Positions 36,574 through 46,436 are shown, counted from the first letter of the stretch. The stretch: DNA of 64,000 nt from an uncultured Chitinophaga sp. (GCF_937874145.1 NZ_CALNBI010000433.1:1-64000), one strand, 5' to 3'. Translations and numbers: made by a program. Notes: generated from the sequence alone by a model not told the origin.

Positions 36574-36990
36574 TTACTGTTTGTCATTGGGCTGCCACGA
36601 CCGGATGAACGATCCCAACTGCGATATCCTTTCATCGACGACAGACATCTGCACCATCAACCGCTTCCTTCGTAACGTCGCTTTTTGACTTTCAGTAAGA
36701 TTAGCATTTTTGAGAAGCTCATCTATCTCGGAAATAATCGTCCCTTTCTTTCTGTCTGTCCAGAAATTCTTTATCCACTGCAATACAAGCGGGTTACAAA
36801 CAGACCACAGGAATTTGATAATGAGCGTGACGGGTGGAGCTATCATAAAAAGGTAACTTTTAAATGAATGCTCATCCGGTAATTGCTGCGCAAGGTTAAC
36901 CAACGCGATCCCCCCGCTCGCCCCAACCAAACTATCCAATCTAATTGAAAAAGCTGGAAGGAGATTCGGGCGTGATGCAGAATGCTCCAT
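36574..36990 (-). CDS. Small membrane protein of unknown function (138 aa)
   Basis: One clear transmembrane segment (about residues 45-68, SYLFMIAPPVTLIIKFLWSV) is followed by a charged helical tail (KKGTIISEIDELLKNANLTESQKATLRRKR). I recognise no family. Base composition is clearly more A+T-rich than the flanking genes. It lies 6 nt after the 70-aa gene upstream, so the two form an operon. Its role is unknown. Confidence 0.6.
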   Translation of the reverse strand: MEHSASRPNLLPAFSIRLDSLVGASGGIALVNLAQQLPDEHSFKSYLFMIAPPVTLIIKFLWSVCNPLVLQWIKNFWTDRKKGTIISEIDELLKNANLTESQKATLRRKRLMVQMSVVDERISQLGSFIRSWQPNDKQ

Positions 36991-36996
36991 CTGTCA

Positions 36997-37209
36997 TTAC
37001 TTTTCTTCCAATAAAACATCCAGGAATGCGATCATTGCGTCCGCATCATGTTTTCTAAAATCCAGTTCTACTTTCCTACCTGTTTTACTGACGATGGTTA
37101 GTTTCCTGGTGGGCTTGAAAACAAAAATCAAACTATGGATCACGAAAATCAGGATGGGGGCAAAAAACAATGTCGATCCGATGATCAAACCGTAATCATA
37201 TACTGTCAT
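36997..37209 (-). CDS. Small membrane protein of unknown function (70 aa)
   Basis: One N-terminal transmembrane helix (about residues 7-31, LIIGSTLFFAPILIFVIHSL) is followed by a cytoplasmic basic/acidic tail (RKLTIVSKTGRKVELDFRKHDADAMIAFLDVLLEEK). The tail resembles the effector-associated domain 'RKHDAD..' texts of small predicted adaptors, but I cannot name a family. It is A+T-rich. It lies between a possible 32-aa ORF upstream and the 138-aa gene downstream, all on the minus strand. Confidence 0.6.
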   Translation of the reverse strand: MTVYDYGLIIGSTLFFAPILIFVIHSLIFVFKPTRKLTIVSKTGRKVELDFRKHDADAMIAFLDVLLEEK

Positions 37210-37257
37210 AAAATTTGCATTAAAATGAAGACTGTTTTTTACACCGACAGGGTTAAA

Positions 37258-37356
37258 TCAAACTAAAAATTTTCTGTAAAAATTTAAATTGTGAACCACA
37301 ATCGGCGACAAAGCGATAGCCGCGAAGGTGATCAATAAGATTTGGTTTGTGGTCAT
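37258..37356 (-). CDS. Possible 32-aa single-helix membrane peptide
   Basis: I translated this by hand. It begins MTTNQILLITFAAIALSPIV, so nearly all of it would be one transmembrane helix, and it ends in FYRKFLV. It precedes two other small membrane-protein genes on the same strand in the same A+T-rich islet. Support is only compositional and positional, so it may be chance. Confidence 0.35.
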   Translation of the reverse strand: MTTNQILLITFAAIALSPIVVHNLNFYRKFLV

Positions 37357-37456
37357 ATGAATTGATTTAATAGTTCAATTCAATAGTAACAATTCTCCAA
37401 ACGCAAAACTTTTTCGCCACCTTTTTTTATGAAAAATTGGAAGGGAAAATCTCGCA

Positions 37457-38830
37457 TTATTTCTGCATCATTTTCAACACCTTCAGCTTATTGCCGAACG
37501 GCGGGTATTTCACCGGAACATCCAGCCAGGTGCCGGTTTTCATCACGCCTTTGATGTGTGAGAACTCATCGAAACTGAAGCGCCCGTGATAGCGCCCCAT
37601 ACCGCTGGGGCCGATGCCGCCGAAAGGCATTTCCAGGTTCGTGAAATGAACAAGCGTGTTGTTGATGCACCCGCCGCCGAACGCAATTTTATCGATGAAG
37701 GTTTGCGCGGTGCGCGCACTTTTTGTGAAGATGTAAAGCGATAATGGATAAGGATTGGATGCGATCATTTTGACGGCTTCCGCAGTGTCGTTGTAAGGAA
37801 TCACCGGCAGGACGGGCCCGAAAATTTCCTCCTGCATCACCTTCGCTCCCGGCTTGATATCAGTCAGGATCGTAGGCGCGATATATTTATCGGCACGGTC
37901 GGTTTGCCCGCCGGAGAAAACGTTCCCTTCGCCCAGGTACCCCGAAAGGCGGTCGAACTGCCGCTCGTTGATGATCCGTGGGTAGTCGCCACTTTTCGAT
38001 GGATCGTCGCCATAAAACTGCTTCACCGCATCGCGCAGGTGCTCCAGCAATTCGGGCATGATCTTTTTGTCCGCCAGCACGTAATCCGGCGCAATGCACG
38101 TTTGTCCCGCGTTCCAGCATTTCCCCCAGACGATCCGCTTTGCCGCGGTTTTAATATCCGCGCGGGCGTCTACCACGCAGGGGCTTTTACCGCCCAGCTC
38201 CAGCGTAACGGGCGTCAGGTGCGGCGCGGCCATTTCAAGGATCTTGCGGCCCACGGGGATGCTGCCGGTAAAAAACACATGGTCGAAGCGGTGGGCCATG
38301 ATTTCGGGGACCACCGTGGCCCCGTCGCCCGTGACGGTCGCAACGTGCTCCGGCGCAAAGGCGTCAGCGATCACTGTAGCCACCACCGCTTCCGTGGCGG
38401 GCGCCAGCTCGGAGGGCTTCACGATGGCGCAGTTGCCCGCCGCTACGGCCCCGATGAGCGGGTTCACCACCAGCTGGAAAGGGTAATTCCAGGGGCCGAT
38501 GAGGAGCGTCAGCCCTTTCGGTTCCCTGTACACCGTGCTGGAGGACGGGTAATGCATCAGCGGGGAACTGACGGGCTGGGGGCGCATCCATTGGCGGAGA
38601 TTGGTCAGCGTATGGTCGATTTCGTCGTACAACAGCCCTACTTCGCTGGCAAATGCCTCTACCGGCGCCTTGCGGAGATCCTCATTCAGGGCCGCCAGGA
38701 TATCGTTTTCATGCCTTTTGAGGGATTTTTTCAGCTTCTTGAGCGCCGATTTGCGGAACGACAGGGAGCGGGTGGCGCCGGAGTCGAAAAATGCGCGCTG
38801 GGACTGGTGTATGTCTTGAATAGCAGCCAT
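37457..38830 (-). CDS. Aldehyde dehydrogenase (ALDH3-like class)
   Basis: This 457-aa NAD(P)-dependent dehydrogenase oxidises aldehydes to acids. GPWNYPFQLVVNPLIGAVAAGN is the class-typical nucleotide-binding entrance, FFTGSIPVGRKI the turn near the cofactor, ELGGKSPC the catalytic Glu region, and NAGQTCIAPDYVL holds the nucleophilic Cys. The shorter length (about 460 against 490-500 aa) fits ALDH3. The frame runs on upstream through sequence antisense to gatB. The real start is the ATG at 38830 (MAAIQDIHQSQRAFF). Confidence 0.93.
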   Translation of the reverse strand: MAAIQDIHQSQRAFFDSGATRSLSFRKSALKKLKKSLKRHENDILAALNEDLRKAPVEAFASEVGLLYDEIDHTLTNLRQWMRPQPVSSPLMHYPSSSTVYREPKGLTLLIGPWNYPFQLVVNPLIGAVAAGNCAIVKPSELAPATEAVVATVIADAFAPEHVATVTGDGATVVPEIMAHRFDHVFFTGSIPVGRKILEMAAPHLTPVTLELGGKSPCVVDARADIKTAAKRIVWGKCWNAGQTCIAPDYVLADKKIMPELLEHLRDAVKQFYGDDPSKSGDYPRIINERQFDRLSGYLGEGNVFSGGQTDRADKYIAPTILTDIKPGAKVMQEEIFGPVLPVIPYNDTAEAVKMIASNPYPLSLYIFTKSARTAQTFIDKIAFGGGCINNTLVHFTNLEMPFGGIGPSGMGRYHGRFSFDEFSHIKGVMKTGTWLDVPVKYPPFGNKLKVLKMMQK

Positions 38831-38887
38831 AGGGTGATTGTTGGATATACAATTTCGTGAAAATTCCCTGCTTTTTTGCAGTTTGAA

Positions 38888-38895
38888 TATCTTTG
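38888..38895 (+). promoter_or_regulatory. -7 promoter element of gatB (TATCTTTG)
   Basis: This exact TAnnTTTG match lies 25 nt before the gatB ATG, in the 90-nt gap shared with the divergent aldehyde dehydrogenase gene. Confidence 0.5.
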
Positions 38896-38920
38896 TACGA
38901 ATCAGCAGTGATATCAACTT

Positions 38921-40378
38921 ATGAGCGCGAGCATCGATTATAACAAATATGAAGCGGTAATTGGCCTGGAAGTGCATGCCCAGCTGCTGACAGCCAGTAA
39001 ATTGTTCAGCAGGGATTCCGCTGCCTTCGGCGGCCAGCCCAACACCCATATCAGTCCTGTAACGCTGGGCCACCCCGGCACCCTGCCCTTCATGAACCGC
39101 AAAGCGGTGGAACTGGCCATCAGGCTGGGGTTCGCCTGCCATTGCGCCATCGAGAAAGAGAACTTTTTTGCCCGTAAAAACTATTTCTACCCGGACCTTC
39201 CGAAAGGATACCAGGTCAGCCAGCACACCGCTCCCATCTGCGTGGGCGGGTATGTGCCGATTTCGGTGGATGGCCAGTCGCGCAATGTGCAGCTGAACCG
39301 CATCCACCTGGAGGAAGACGCCGGGAAGTCGCTGCACGACCAGGACCCCTCCAATTCCATGATCGATTATAACCGCGCGGGCGTTCCCCTCGTGGAGATC
39401 GTGACCGAGCCCGACCTCAGCTCGGCCGACGAGGCGTACGCCTACCTCACGGAGCTCCGCCGCCTGGTGCGCTGGCTCGATGTGTGCGACGGCAACATGG
39501 AAGAGGGATCGATGCGCTGCGACGCCAACATTTCCATCCGCCCGAAGGGCGACACCAACCTCGGCACCAAGGTGGAAGTGAAGAACATGAACTCCATCCG
39601 CAACGTGAAGCGCGCCATAGAAAACGAGATCAAACGCCAGATTGAGCTGGTGGAATCCGGCGGTACCATTACCCAGGAAACCCGCAGCTTCGACGCCTCC
39701 AACGGCGGCTCGTTCTCCCTCCGCTCGAAGGAAGAGGCCAACGATTACCGGTATTTCCCCGAGCCCGACCTGGCGCCTTTCCGGCTGACAGACGGCTTCC
39801 TCGACCAGGTGCGCCGCTCGCTGCCGGAGCTCCCGGAAGAAAAGGTGGCCCGCTATACCAGTCAGCTGGGCCTTCGCGAGTACGATGCCCGGGTTATCTG
39901 CGACGACCGCGACACCACTATATATTTCGAAGCGCTGATGGCCGAAACGCCCCATTCGCAGGCTGCTTCCAACTGGATGCTCGGCCCCGTGAAATCGTGG
40001 CTCAACGAGCGCAATGCTTCCATCTCCGAATTCCCCGTTTCCCCGGCATCCCTGGCCGCGCTCATCGCGCTGATCCAGGATGGCAAGGTGAACTTTTCCA
40101 TCGCCTCCTCCCGTATCATGCCCGCCATGATCGAACAACCCGGCAAAACGCCGCTGGAAGTGGCTACGGCCCTCAATCTCATCCAGGAAACCGATGCCGG
40201 CAGCATTTTACCGGTTATTGATGCGGTCCTGGAGAAATTCCCGGCTAAAGTGGCCGAATTCAGGTCAGGAAAAAAAGGCCTGATCGGCATGTTCGTGGGC
40301 GAAGTGATGAAAATGAGCGGCGGAAAGGCAGATCCCAAGCTGACCAACGAGTTGTTGCTCAAGCGCCTCAACGGGTAA
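38921..40378 (+). CDS. gatB: Asp-tRNA(Asn)/Glu-tRNA(Gln) amidotransferase subunit B
   Basis: This 485-aa subunit of GatCAB selects the misacylated tRNA and activates its side chain with ATP. YEAVIGLEVHAQL at the N-terminus, HTAPICVGGYVP, EEGSMRCDANIS and the YRYFPEPDL motif are family-specific. A C-terminal tail domain follows (about 330-485). gatA and gatC are not nearby, which is common. Length is standard. Confidence 0.97.
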   Translation: MSASIDYNKYEAVIGLEVHAQLLTASKLFSRDSAAFGGQPNTHISPVTLGHPGTLPFMNRKAVELAIRLGFACHCAIEKENFFARKNYFYPDLPKGYQVSQHTAPICVGGYVPISVDGQSRNVQLNRIHLEEDAGKSLHDQDPSNSMIDYNRAGVPLVEIVTEPDLSSADEAYAYLTELRRLVRWLDVCDGNMEEGSMRCDANISIRPKGDTNLGTKVEVKNMNSIRNVKRAIENEIKRQIELVESGGTITQETRSFDASNGGSFSLRSKEEANDYRYFPEPDLAPFRLTDGFLDQVRRSLPELPEEKVARYTSQLGLREYDARVICDDRDTTIYFEALMAETPHSQAASNWMLGPVKSWLNERNASISEFPVSPASLAALIALIQDGKVNFSIASSRIMPAMIEQPGKTPLEVATALNLIQETDAGSILPVIDAVLEKFPAKVAEFRSGKKGLIGMFVGEVMKMSGGKADPKLTNELLLKRLNG

Positions 40379-40517
40379 GCGCACCAACGCACCATTCATC
40401 CCTGTCGTCTCCCGCTGGTCCGCATACCGCAGGGAAATGACCCTTTCAGGGGATGCCATACTTCCGCCGGCTATATAATTTTAACATTTACTGCAATCCC
40501 TTCCGGGGATTTAGGAC

Positions 40518-40525
40518 TATTTTTG
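40518..40525 (+). promoter_or_regulatory. -7 promoter element of the TlpA-like gene (TATTTTTG)
   Basis: This exact TAnnTTTG match overlaps the upstream in-frame ATG at 40523. It therefore argues for the start at 40553, with a 27-nt leader. Confidence 0.5.
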
Positions 40526-40552
40526 ATTGAAATACCAATAAAAGAAAAGCCC

Positions 40553-41704
40553 ATGAAACAATTTGCGATTTGGCTGACGGGAGCGGCCGCCTTATTTATG
40601 GCAAGCTGCGACAGTCACACGGAGAAAGGCGCGTTCAAGATCGATGTGCAGCTGGCGAATACTCCCCTGGAAAAAGTGTACCTGGAAGAAGTGATGGAAA
40701 GCTCCACCAAAATCGTGGATACCACCGCCGTAAAAGACGCTTCCGGCAAGATCACGCTCGAAGGCATGGTGCCGGAGCAGGGCCTTTACGCCATCCGTTT
40801 CGAGAGCGGTAAGTATATTTTCCTCGCGCTCGACGCCGGCGACATGAGCATCACCGGTGATTACAACGATCTCGAGAAAATCCAGGTGAAAGGTTCGGAA
40901 GCGACCACCGAAATCCTCCAGCTCCTGAAATACTACAGCGAAAAATCGCAGACCCTCAGCAAGGAAATGCAGGCGATCGACAGCCTTCGTATGGCTCAAA
41001 CGCCCGACAGCGTGCTGGACGCCCGCCGCCTCGCCATGGAGCAGGAAACCAGGAACTTCCGCGAGCACTTCCTCGCAGCGGCCCGCTCTTCCCGCAACCC
41101 CGTTCCCGCGGTATTCGCCATGGAACTGGCAGGGTTTGAAGACGCCGCCGACCGGATCGCCCATAAAAAAGATTTCCAGGATATCGCCAAGCGGTTCCCC
41201 GATAACGGATTCGTGAAAAACACCCTCGCCGGCCTCACTGCCCTGGAGCAGGGCGCCGGCGAAGAAACGAGCGCAGGCCCGGCTTCCATGATCGGACAGG
41301 TGGCGCCCGACTTTGTGCTGCCCGATCCTTCCGGCAAGCAAATCCATCTCAGCTCCTTCAAGGGAAAATACGTACTGGTTGATTTCTGGGCCAGCTGGTG
41401 CGGCCCCTGCCGTCAGGAAAACCCCAATGTGGTGGCTGCCTACAATCAATACAAGAATAAAAACTTCACCATCCTCGGCGTATCGCTCGACAAGGAAAAG
41501 GCCAACTGGCTGAAAGCGATCTCCGACGACCAGCTGACCTGGACGCATGTGAGCGACCTGAAGTTCTGGGAATCCTCCGTTGTTCCGTTATACGGCATCA
41601 ACGCGATCCCGACGAACATCCTGGTAGACCCTGCGGGCAAGATCATCGCCGCCAACCTGCGTGGCAGCGCGCTGGAAAGCAAGCTCGCTGAAGTGTTGAA
41701 ATAA
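40553..41704 (+). CDS. TlpA-like thiol-disulfide lipoprotein with N-terminal DUF4369-type domain
   Basis: This 383-aa protein has a lipobox MASC (Cys19). An N-terminal beta-rich DUF4369-like domain follows (about 25-125: FKIDVQLANTPLEKVYLEEV). A helical linker separates it from the C-terminal TlpA/AhpC-TSA thioredoxin domain (about 245-383), with the redox centre WCGPC (C283, C286). It should face the periplasm as a lipid-anchored thiol-disulfide oxidoreductase. I prefer the ATG at 40553 because it begins the signal peptide. It has its own promoter and terminator. Confidence 0.92.
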   Translation: MKQFAIWLTGAAALFMASCDSHTEKGAFKIDVQLANTPLEKVYLEEVMESSTKIVDTTAVKDASGKITLEGMVPEQGLYAIRFESGKYIFLALDAGDMSITGDYNDLEKIQVKGSEATTEILQLLKYYSEKSQTLSKEMQAIDSLRMAQTPDSVLDARRLAMEQETRNFREHFLAAARSSRNPVPAVFAMELAGFEDAADRIAHKKDFQDIAKRFPDNGFVKNTLAGLTALEQGAGEETSAGPASMIGQVAPDFVLPDPSGKQIHLSSFKGKYVLVDFWASWCGPCRQENPNVVAAYNQYKNKNFTILGVSLDKEKANWLKAISDDQLTWTHVSDLKFWESSVVPLYGINAIPTNILVDPAGKIIAANLRGSALESKLAEVLK

Positions 41705-41724
41705 GATATTTACAGCATTGCTGG

Positions 41725-41767
41725 AAAAAACAGAGGAGCCTCCGCGCGGGGGCTCCTCTGTTTTTTT
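41725..41767. terminator. Bidirectional terminator between the TlpA-like gene and susD1
   Basis: CAGAGGAGCC (41731-41740) / GGCTCCTCTG (41751-41760) form a perfect 10-bp stem, with six A before and seven T after. It closes both convergent units. Confidence 0.95.
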
Positions 41768-41786
41768 ATTGCGTTCTTTCCTGCTA

Positions 41787-43238
41787 TCAATCATAGCCGG
41801 GGTTCTGCCCTAGGCTCGTGTTCTGCTGGGTTTCCTGGAAGGGAATCGGCCAGGGCGTGAGGTTGTCGTTCCAATCCTGCTCGGGCTGGAAAGCTCCACG
41901 GGCGGGAATGTTTCGTTTGGTGCGGACGAAATCAATCATCCCGAAACCTTCAAACGCCAGCTCGATCCTCCTTTCGTTCAGGATGAGATCGATGAGCGCC
42001 TGCTTGGAGGCCGGTAACGGCAGCAACGCAGCATCTGAACGGTCGCGGATTTCGTTGATGATATCGAGCGCTTCCTGGCTAACACCGGCGTTTATCCGCG
42101 CCAGGGCTTCTGCTTTGTTCAGCAGCACTTCGGCGTGGCGCAGGATGGGCACCCAGGAATCGAAAGTTGTTTTTGCATACTTGCCGGTATACACGAAGTC
42201 ACCGGAAGTGACGATCATATCCCCGATCTTACGTTTGTCGGTATCCGCGAAATTCGGGAGTTCGAGATAATCCGGGTTTATCGAAATATCCGCCCGGCCA
42301 TTGGGGCTGTAGTGTTGCCCGATGGCGTTGTTGGTATTGGGGTTATCGCTCGTGTTCATGGCGATATTGAAGATGATCTCGGGCGTGGTTTCATAAGTAG
42401 GCCTGTTAAAATTCTCATATGGGTCGGCTGCAAGATCGTACCCTTCAGGAGACGCGATCACCCGGTCGGCAGCCGCGTCGGCCTGGGGCCAGTTGCCGGT
42501 CACGAGGTAAACGCGGGAGAGCAGCCCGTTGGCAGCCCCTTTCGTGGCCCGGGTGCGGGTAGCATACGCAGAGCCCCAATCGTCCGGCAAATCAGCGGCC
42601 GCATCGGTGAGATCCTGGATGATCTGGTCATACACCTGCTTTACAGTCGCCCTGGGCAATTTCCACTTCGGATCAAAAGCATCTCCGCCGGAAGTTGGCG
42701 CCGTAATCATCAGGGGCACGCCGGGATGGCTGGCGTCCGCGGTGTATCCATATGTCTGCGCATAAATATTGACCAGGTAATAAAATGTAAGCGCACGGCA
42801 GAATTTGGCTTCCGCATAATATACAGATGCCGCATCCGCGCCGATCACGCTTTCATTTGCCTGGAGATTGGCCATGAAATAATTGGCCTCGAAAATGGTA
42901 CGGTAAGCACCCGTCCAGGCAGCCAAAACCGTCGCATTGTTCGACAGCAGGTTAAATGTGGGTATCTGCCCGAAATAGGCGGCCACACTGGCATCGTTAC
43001 CGCGCTGATCGATGTAGATGAGCGCGCGCCCGCCGAGAAACTCCGCATTCTGCAATGCATTGTACAGGCCGAAAGCAGCCTTCTCAATACGCGCGGGAGT
43101 ATTAAAAACGTCCTCAGGACCGATTGCCACATACGGGGCCTGTTCATCAACCTTTGAGCAGGAGCCGAACAATAGTAAGGTTCCAAAAGCAAGTGTTATG
43201 ACCGGCCGGTAGATATATGTAAGATGTATTTTCTTCAT
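41787..43238 (-). CDS. SusD/RagB-family surface nutrient-binding lipoprotein (pair 1)
   Basis: This 483-aa lipoprotein has a lipobox FGSC (Cys27). Alpha-helical TPR-like repeats dominate, with SusD texts such as YYAEAKFCRALTFYYLVNIY, the LRHAEVLLNKAEALAR helix and the C-terminal NERRIELAFEGFGMIDFVRT. It should cap the partner SusC pore at the cell surface and deliver a glycan or other ligand. It starts 17 nt after susC1, in the standard susC-susD order. The ligand is not predictable: no degradative enzyme is nearby. Confidence 0.95.
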   Translation of the reverse strand: MKKIHLTYIYRPVITLAFGTLLLFGSCSKVDEQAPYVAIGPEDVFNTPARIEKAAFGLYNALQNAEFLGGRALIYIDQRGNDASVAAYFGQIPTFNLLSNNATVLAAWTGAYRTIFEANYFMANLQANESVIGADAASVYYAEAKFCRALTFYYLVNIYAQTYGYTADASHPGVPLMITAPTSGGDAFDPKWKLPRATVKQVYDQIIQDLTDAAADLPDDWGSAYATRTRATKGAANGLLSRVYLVTGNWPQADAAADRVIASPEGYDLAADPYENFNRPTYETTPEIIFNIAMNTSDNPNTNNAIGQHYSPNGRADISINPDYLELPNFADTDKRKIGDMIVTSGDFVYTGKYAKTTFDSWVPILRHAEVLLNKAEALARINAGVSQEALDIINEIRDRSDAALLPLPASKQALIDLILNERRIELAFEGFGMIDFVRTKRNIPARGAFQPEQDWNDNLTPWPIPFQETQQNTSLGQNPGYD

Positions 43239-43255
43239 GATGTTTAAGATTTAGA

Positions 43256-46200
43256 TCAGAAGGATGCGTTTAAACCGACAGAAATTGTTCTTCCGAGGGG
43301 AACGCCGCGGTTATCTACACCGAATGCGATGTTCGCAGTACGGTTGGTGTTGATTTCAGGGTCTGCGCCGGAATATCCGGTAATTATCGCCAGGTTGTCG
43401 CCCGACACAAACAGCCGCAGGTTGCTCATACCCAATTTCTCGCGGATGCCCGGGAAGGAATATCCCAGGGATACGTTTTTCAGGCGGAGGTAGTCGCCCT
43501 TTTCCAGCCAGCGGGTGGAGGTTTGGGTAGAAATATTGTCACGGAGCACCAATTTGGGAACGTCCGTGTTTTTGTTCTCCGGCGTCCAGCGATCCTTGAT
43601 CTCAACGAGGTTGTTATTCAGGAAATTCGTCATCAGGCCCTGCCTTGTAGCATTCAGGATATAGTTGCCGCCACTGAATTGAATCGCTACATTCAGCGTG
43701 AATCCTTTATAGGAAACCGTATTTTCCAACCCACCATACCAGGTAGGATATCCGGATTTCCCTTCGAGATAGTTTGCGTCGGCTGCAGTTACCGCCGTAA
43801 CTGCCCTGCTGCCATCCGGGGTCGTCCAACGGTTGGCGGCAGCAGCCGTGTGGTTATACATTTTCGTTTCACCATCTTTGGAGCGGAACATGGCGTAGCC
43901 GGTTTCCGGGTTCACGCCTACCCAGTCGATCAAATACCAAACACCCAGCGGACGGCCTTCGCTGGCACGGTTGGAACCGCTCGGCATATCCAGTCCGCCA
44001 ACAAGTTTCGTTACCCTGTTTTTCAGGAAAGTTACGTTCGCGGTAACGTTCCAGTCGATCGCCTTATTTGTGATCGGCGTACCACGTACCGTAAATTCAA
44101 AACCGCGGTTCCACATCTCGCCAATATTGGTGGTTACCGTGGCATTGGGAATACCTGTAGTCCGGAGCACCGGGGCGTCGAGCACGAGATCGTCCACATC
44201 ATTATTGAAGTAATCAAATGTAAAGCCCAACCGGTTGTTGAAGAACCCTGCATCTAAACCGATATCCAGTTTCTTGGCCCGTTCCCAGCGGAGATTGGGG
44301 TCACCCATTTGCGAGGGCGTAAGACCGTTATCCTCCGTATACTGTCCACCGCCGTAAAGCGTCCGCCAGGCATACCGGGTAATTTTCGCATTACCCACCA
44401 CGCCATAGCTGGCACGCAATTTCAATTCATCAATCCAGCCCACATTGTCTTTGATGAAATCCTCTTCCGACAGTCGCCAGCCAATGGAACCACCCGGGAA
44501 ATACCCCCTGCGGTTATCTTCCCCGAAATCGGAGGAAGCATCTGCGCGAAACACGAATTCAGCATAATACTTGCTTGCATAGTTATACGCTATGCGGCCC
44601 AGATACGAGTCGAACGCCGTTGCTTCCTGGCCACCGCCTGTATAGGAATTTCCCTCACCGGCCGACAAGCCGTCATAGATGTATTTAAAATAGCTATCGG
44701 CGAGGTTGGCCTGCCCGGTATATAATTGGAAGTTGCGCTCATATTGATATTCCAACCCCGCCAAAACTGAGAGATTATGTTTTTCAGCAAAGGTTGTCGT
44801 ATAGGTGGCCGTGTTCGTCCAGTTCCACAATTGGTTCTGCCAGAGGTTCTCCTGCACCAGGCCATTCAGGCCGAAACCATTGCCTGCCTGATCGGGGCCG
44901 CTGTATTGATCCTCGAAATTCTGGAGATAATCGACCCCGAGGCGTGAGGTGAGTTTCAGCCCTTTGATGGGAGTCAGTTCACCATACACATTTGCCAGGA
45001 TCCTGCGCGTTTCGTTATCGTTGCGGCCGAGGTAAACGCTGCCCAGCGGGTGGAAGAACCGGTTCTGGCGTTCGCTAACCCTGTTGGCGCCGTTTCCCAG
45101 GTCGCGATTGCTCGGGGAAAGATAGTAACCGCTGTAATCCCCTGTGCTGTTGTACACCGGCACGTTCGGCGGCGCATTATAGCCGCCTATGGTGGAACCT
45201 GCGAGATAACCGTCGGAAAGCACCCCGTTATTCAACGCGCGGGATCCATACACACTCATACCAATTTTCAACCAGTTTTTGGGGGTAACATCGGCGTTGA
45301 TCCTGGCGGAACCCCTGCGAAGGCGGTTCCCTACCAGGATACCATTCATATCGGCATATTCGGCAGAGCCGTACACCTGCGATTTCTCTGTACCGCCGCT
45401 AAAGGACACCTGGTGCGTTTGCTGGAAGCCCGTGCGGAAAATAACGTCGAGCCAGTTTGTTCTCTCCGGCCGGCCGTCACCGTTCTCATCGAAATCCGCC
45501 GCGATATCAGCAACTCCCGCATTACGCGATTTTTCATTCTGGATACCAGCGAACTCATCCCCGTTCAATAACTTGGGAGCCCTGCGCACCGTGGCCCAGG
45601 ACAGCAGCGTATTATAATTGACGGTCATCGCTCCACGCTTGCCCTTTTTAGTGGTGATGATAATAACACCATTCGCGGCACGGGAACCATACAAAGCCGC
45701 GGCCGCTGCATCCTTCAGCACATCGACGCTTTCGATGTCGTTGGGATTGATGTCGGCCATCGGGTTATAACGCGTACCGTTCCCACTGTTGAACACGTTG
45801 GTATTCTCGGCTTCGTTGAGAATGATCCCGTCCAGGACAATGAGCGGGCCGTTCTTATTGGAAATCGAGTTCACCCCGCGGATACGGATGGCTACCGCAT
45901 CGCCCAGCACGCCGGATTGCACGTTTACATTCACGCCGGCAGCCAGCCCGTCGAGCGCCTGGTCGAAGCTCTGGATCGGACGGTTATTGAATTGTACCGC
46001 GTCGATCTTGGAAGTGGACGCCGTTGCATCGCGCCGGTTAATGTCCACATAACCGGTTACCACTACTTCACTGAGCGTTTTGTCGTCGGGGCCCATGGAA
46101 ACATTGAGCACGCCGCCGCCGGGAACGGGCAATTCCTGCGTGGCATAACCGATAAACGAGAATACCAGCACGTCGCCGCTGCCGGCCTCGATCCGGTATT

Positions 46201-46375
46201 CGCCCTGCGTGTTGGTAATCGTTCCTTTTGATGTGCCTTTAATGGAAATGGTCACGCCAGGTAGTGGTGACCCGTCTGCTTTATCGGTTACCTTGCCCGC
46301 GACTGGACGGGTTTGGGCCATAGCATGCCCGCAAAGTACGACCGATAAGAACAAAAGTAGTAACGTTCTTTTCAT
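43256..46375 (-). CDS. SusC/RagA-family TonB-dependent outer-membrane transporter (pair 1)
   Basis: This 1039-aa protein has a signal peptide ending HAMAQ. A CarboxypepD_reg-like domain follows (about 25-105: VAGKVTDKADGSPLPGVTIS), then a plug with the SusC signature GPLIVLDGI and VLKDAAAAALYGSRAANGVI. A 22-strand barrel fills the rest. It imports oligomers with its SusD partner using TonB energy. An earlier in-frame ATG (46408) exists, but the start at 46375 opens the signal peptide. The upstream region carries a tandem repeat that may control it. Confidence 0.95.
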   Translation of the reverse strand: MKRTLLLLFLSVVLCGHAMAQTRPVAGKVTDKADGSPLPGVTISIKGTSKGTITNTQGEYRIEAGSGDVLVFSFIGYATQELPVPGGGVLNVSMGPDDKTLSEVVVTGYVDINRRDATASTSKIDAVQFNNRPIQSFDQALDGLAAGVNVNVQSGVLGDAVAIRIRGVNSISNKNGPLIVLDGIILNEAENTNVFNSGNGTRYNPMADINPNDIESVDVLKDAAAAALYGSRAANGVIIITTKKGKRGAMTVNYNTLLSWATVRRAPKLLNGDEFAGIQNEKSRNAGVADIAADFDENGDGRPERTNWLDVIFRTGFQQTHQVSFSGGTEKSQVYGSAEYADMNGILVGNRLRRGSARINADVTPKNWLKIGMSVYGSRALNNGVLSDGYLAGSTIGGYNAPPNVPVYNSTGDYSGYYLSPSNRDLGNGANRVSERQNRFFHPLGSVYLGRNDNETRRILANVYGELTPIKGLKLTSRLGVDYLQNFEDQYSGPDQAGNGFGLNGLVQENLWQNQLWNWTNTATYTTTFAEKHNLSVLAGLEYQYERNFQLYTGQANLADSYFKYIYDGLSAGEGNSYTGGGQEATAFDSYLGRIAYNYASKYYAEFVFRADASSDFGEDNRRGYFPGGSIGWRLSEEDFIKDNVGWIDELKLRASYGVVGNAKITRYAWRTLYGGGQYTEDNGLTPSQMGDPNLRWERAKKLDIGLDAGFFNNRLGFTFDYFNNDVDDLVLDAPVLRTTGIPNATVTTNIGEMWNRGFEFTVRGTPITNKAIDWNVTANVTFLKNRVTKLVGGLDMPSGSNRASEGRPLGVWYLIDWVGVNPETGYAMFRSKDGETKMYNHTAAAANRWTTPDGSRAVTAVTAADANYLEGKSGYPTWYGGLENTVSYKGFTLNVAIQFSGGNYILNATRQGLMTNFLNNNLVEIKDRWTPENKNTDVPKLVLRDNISTQTSTRWLEKGDYLRLKNVSLGYSFPGIREKLGMSNLRLFVSGDNLAIITGYSGADPEINTNRTANIAFGVDNRGVPLGRTISVGLNASF

Positions 46376-46436
46376 ATCGATAGGATTTTGGTGATGAAAC
46401 TGCGACAAATGAAATATGCAGGAAGGTTACAATCCG

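Noticed and set aside
38831..40138. Upstream extension of the aldehyde dehydrogenase frame by about 436 codons
   Set aside because: The extra part is antisense to gatB; the dehydrogenase has a family-typical start at 38830.
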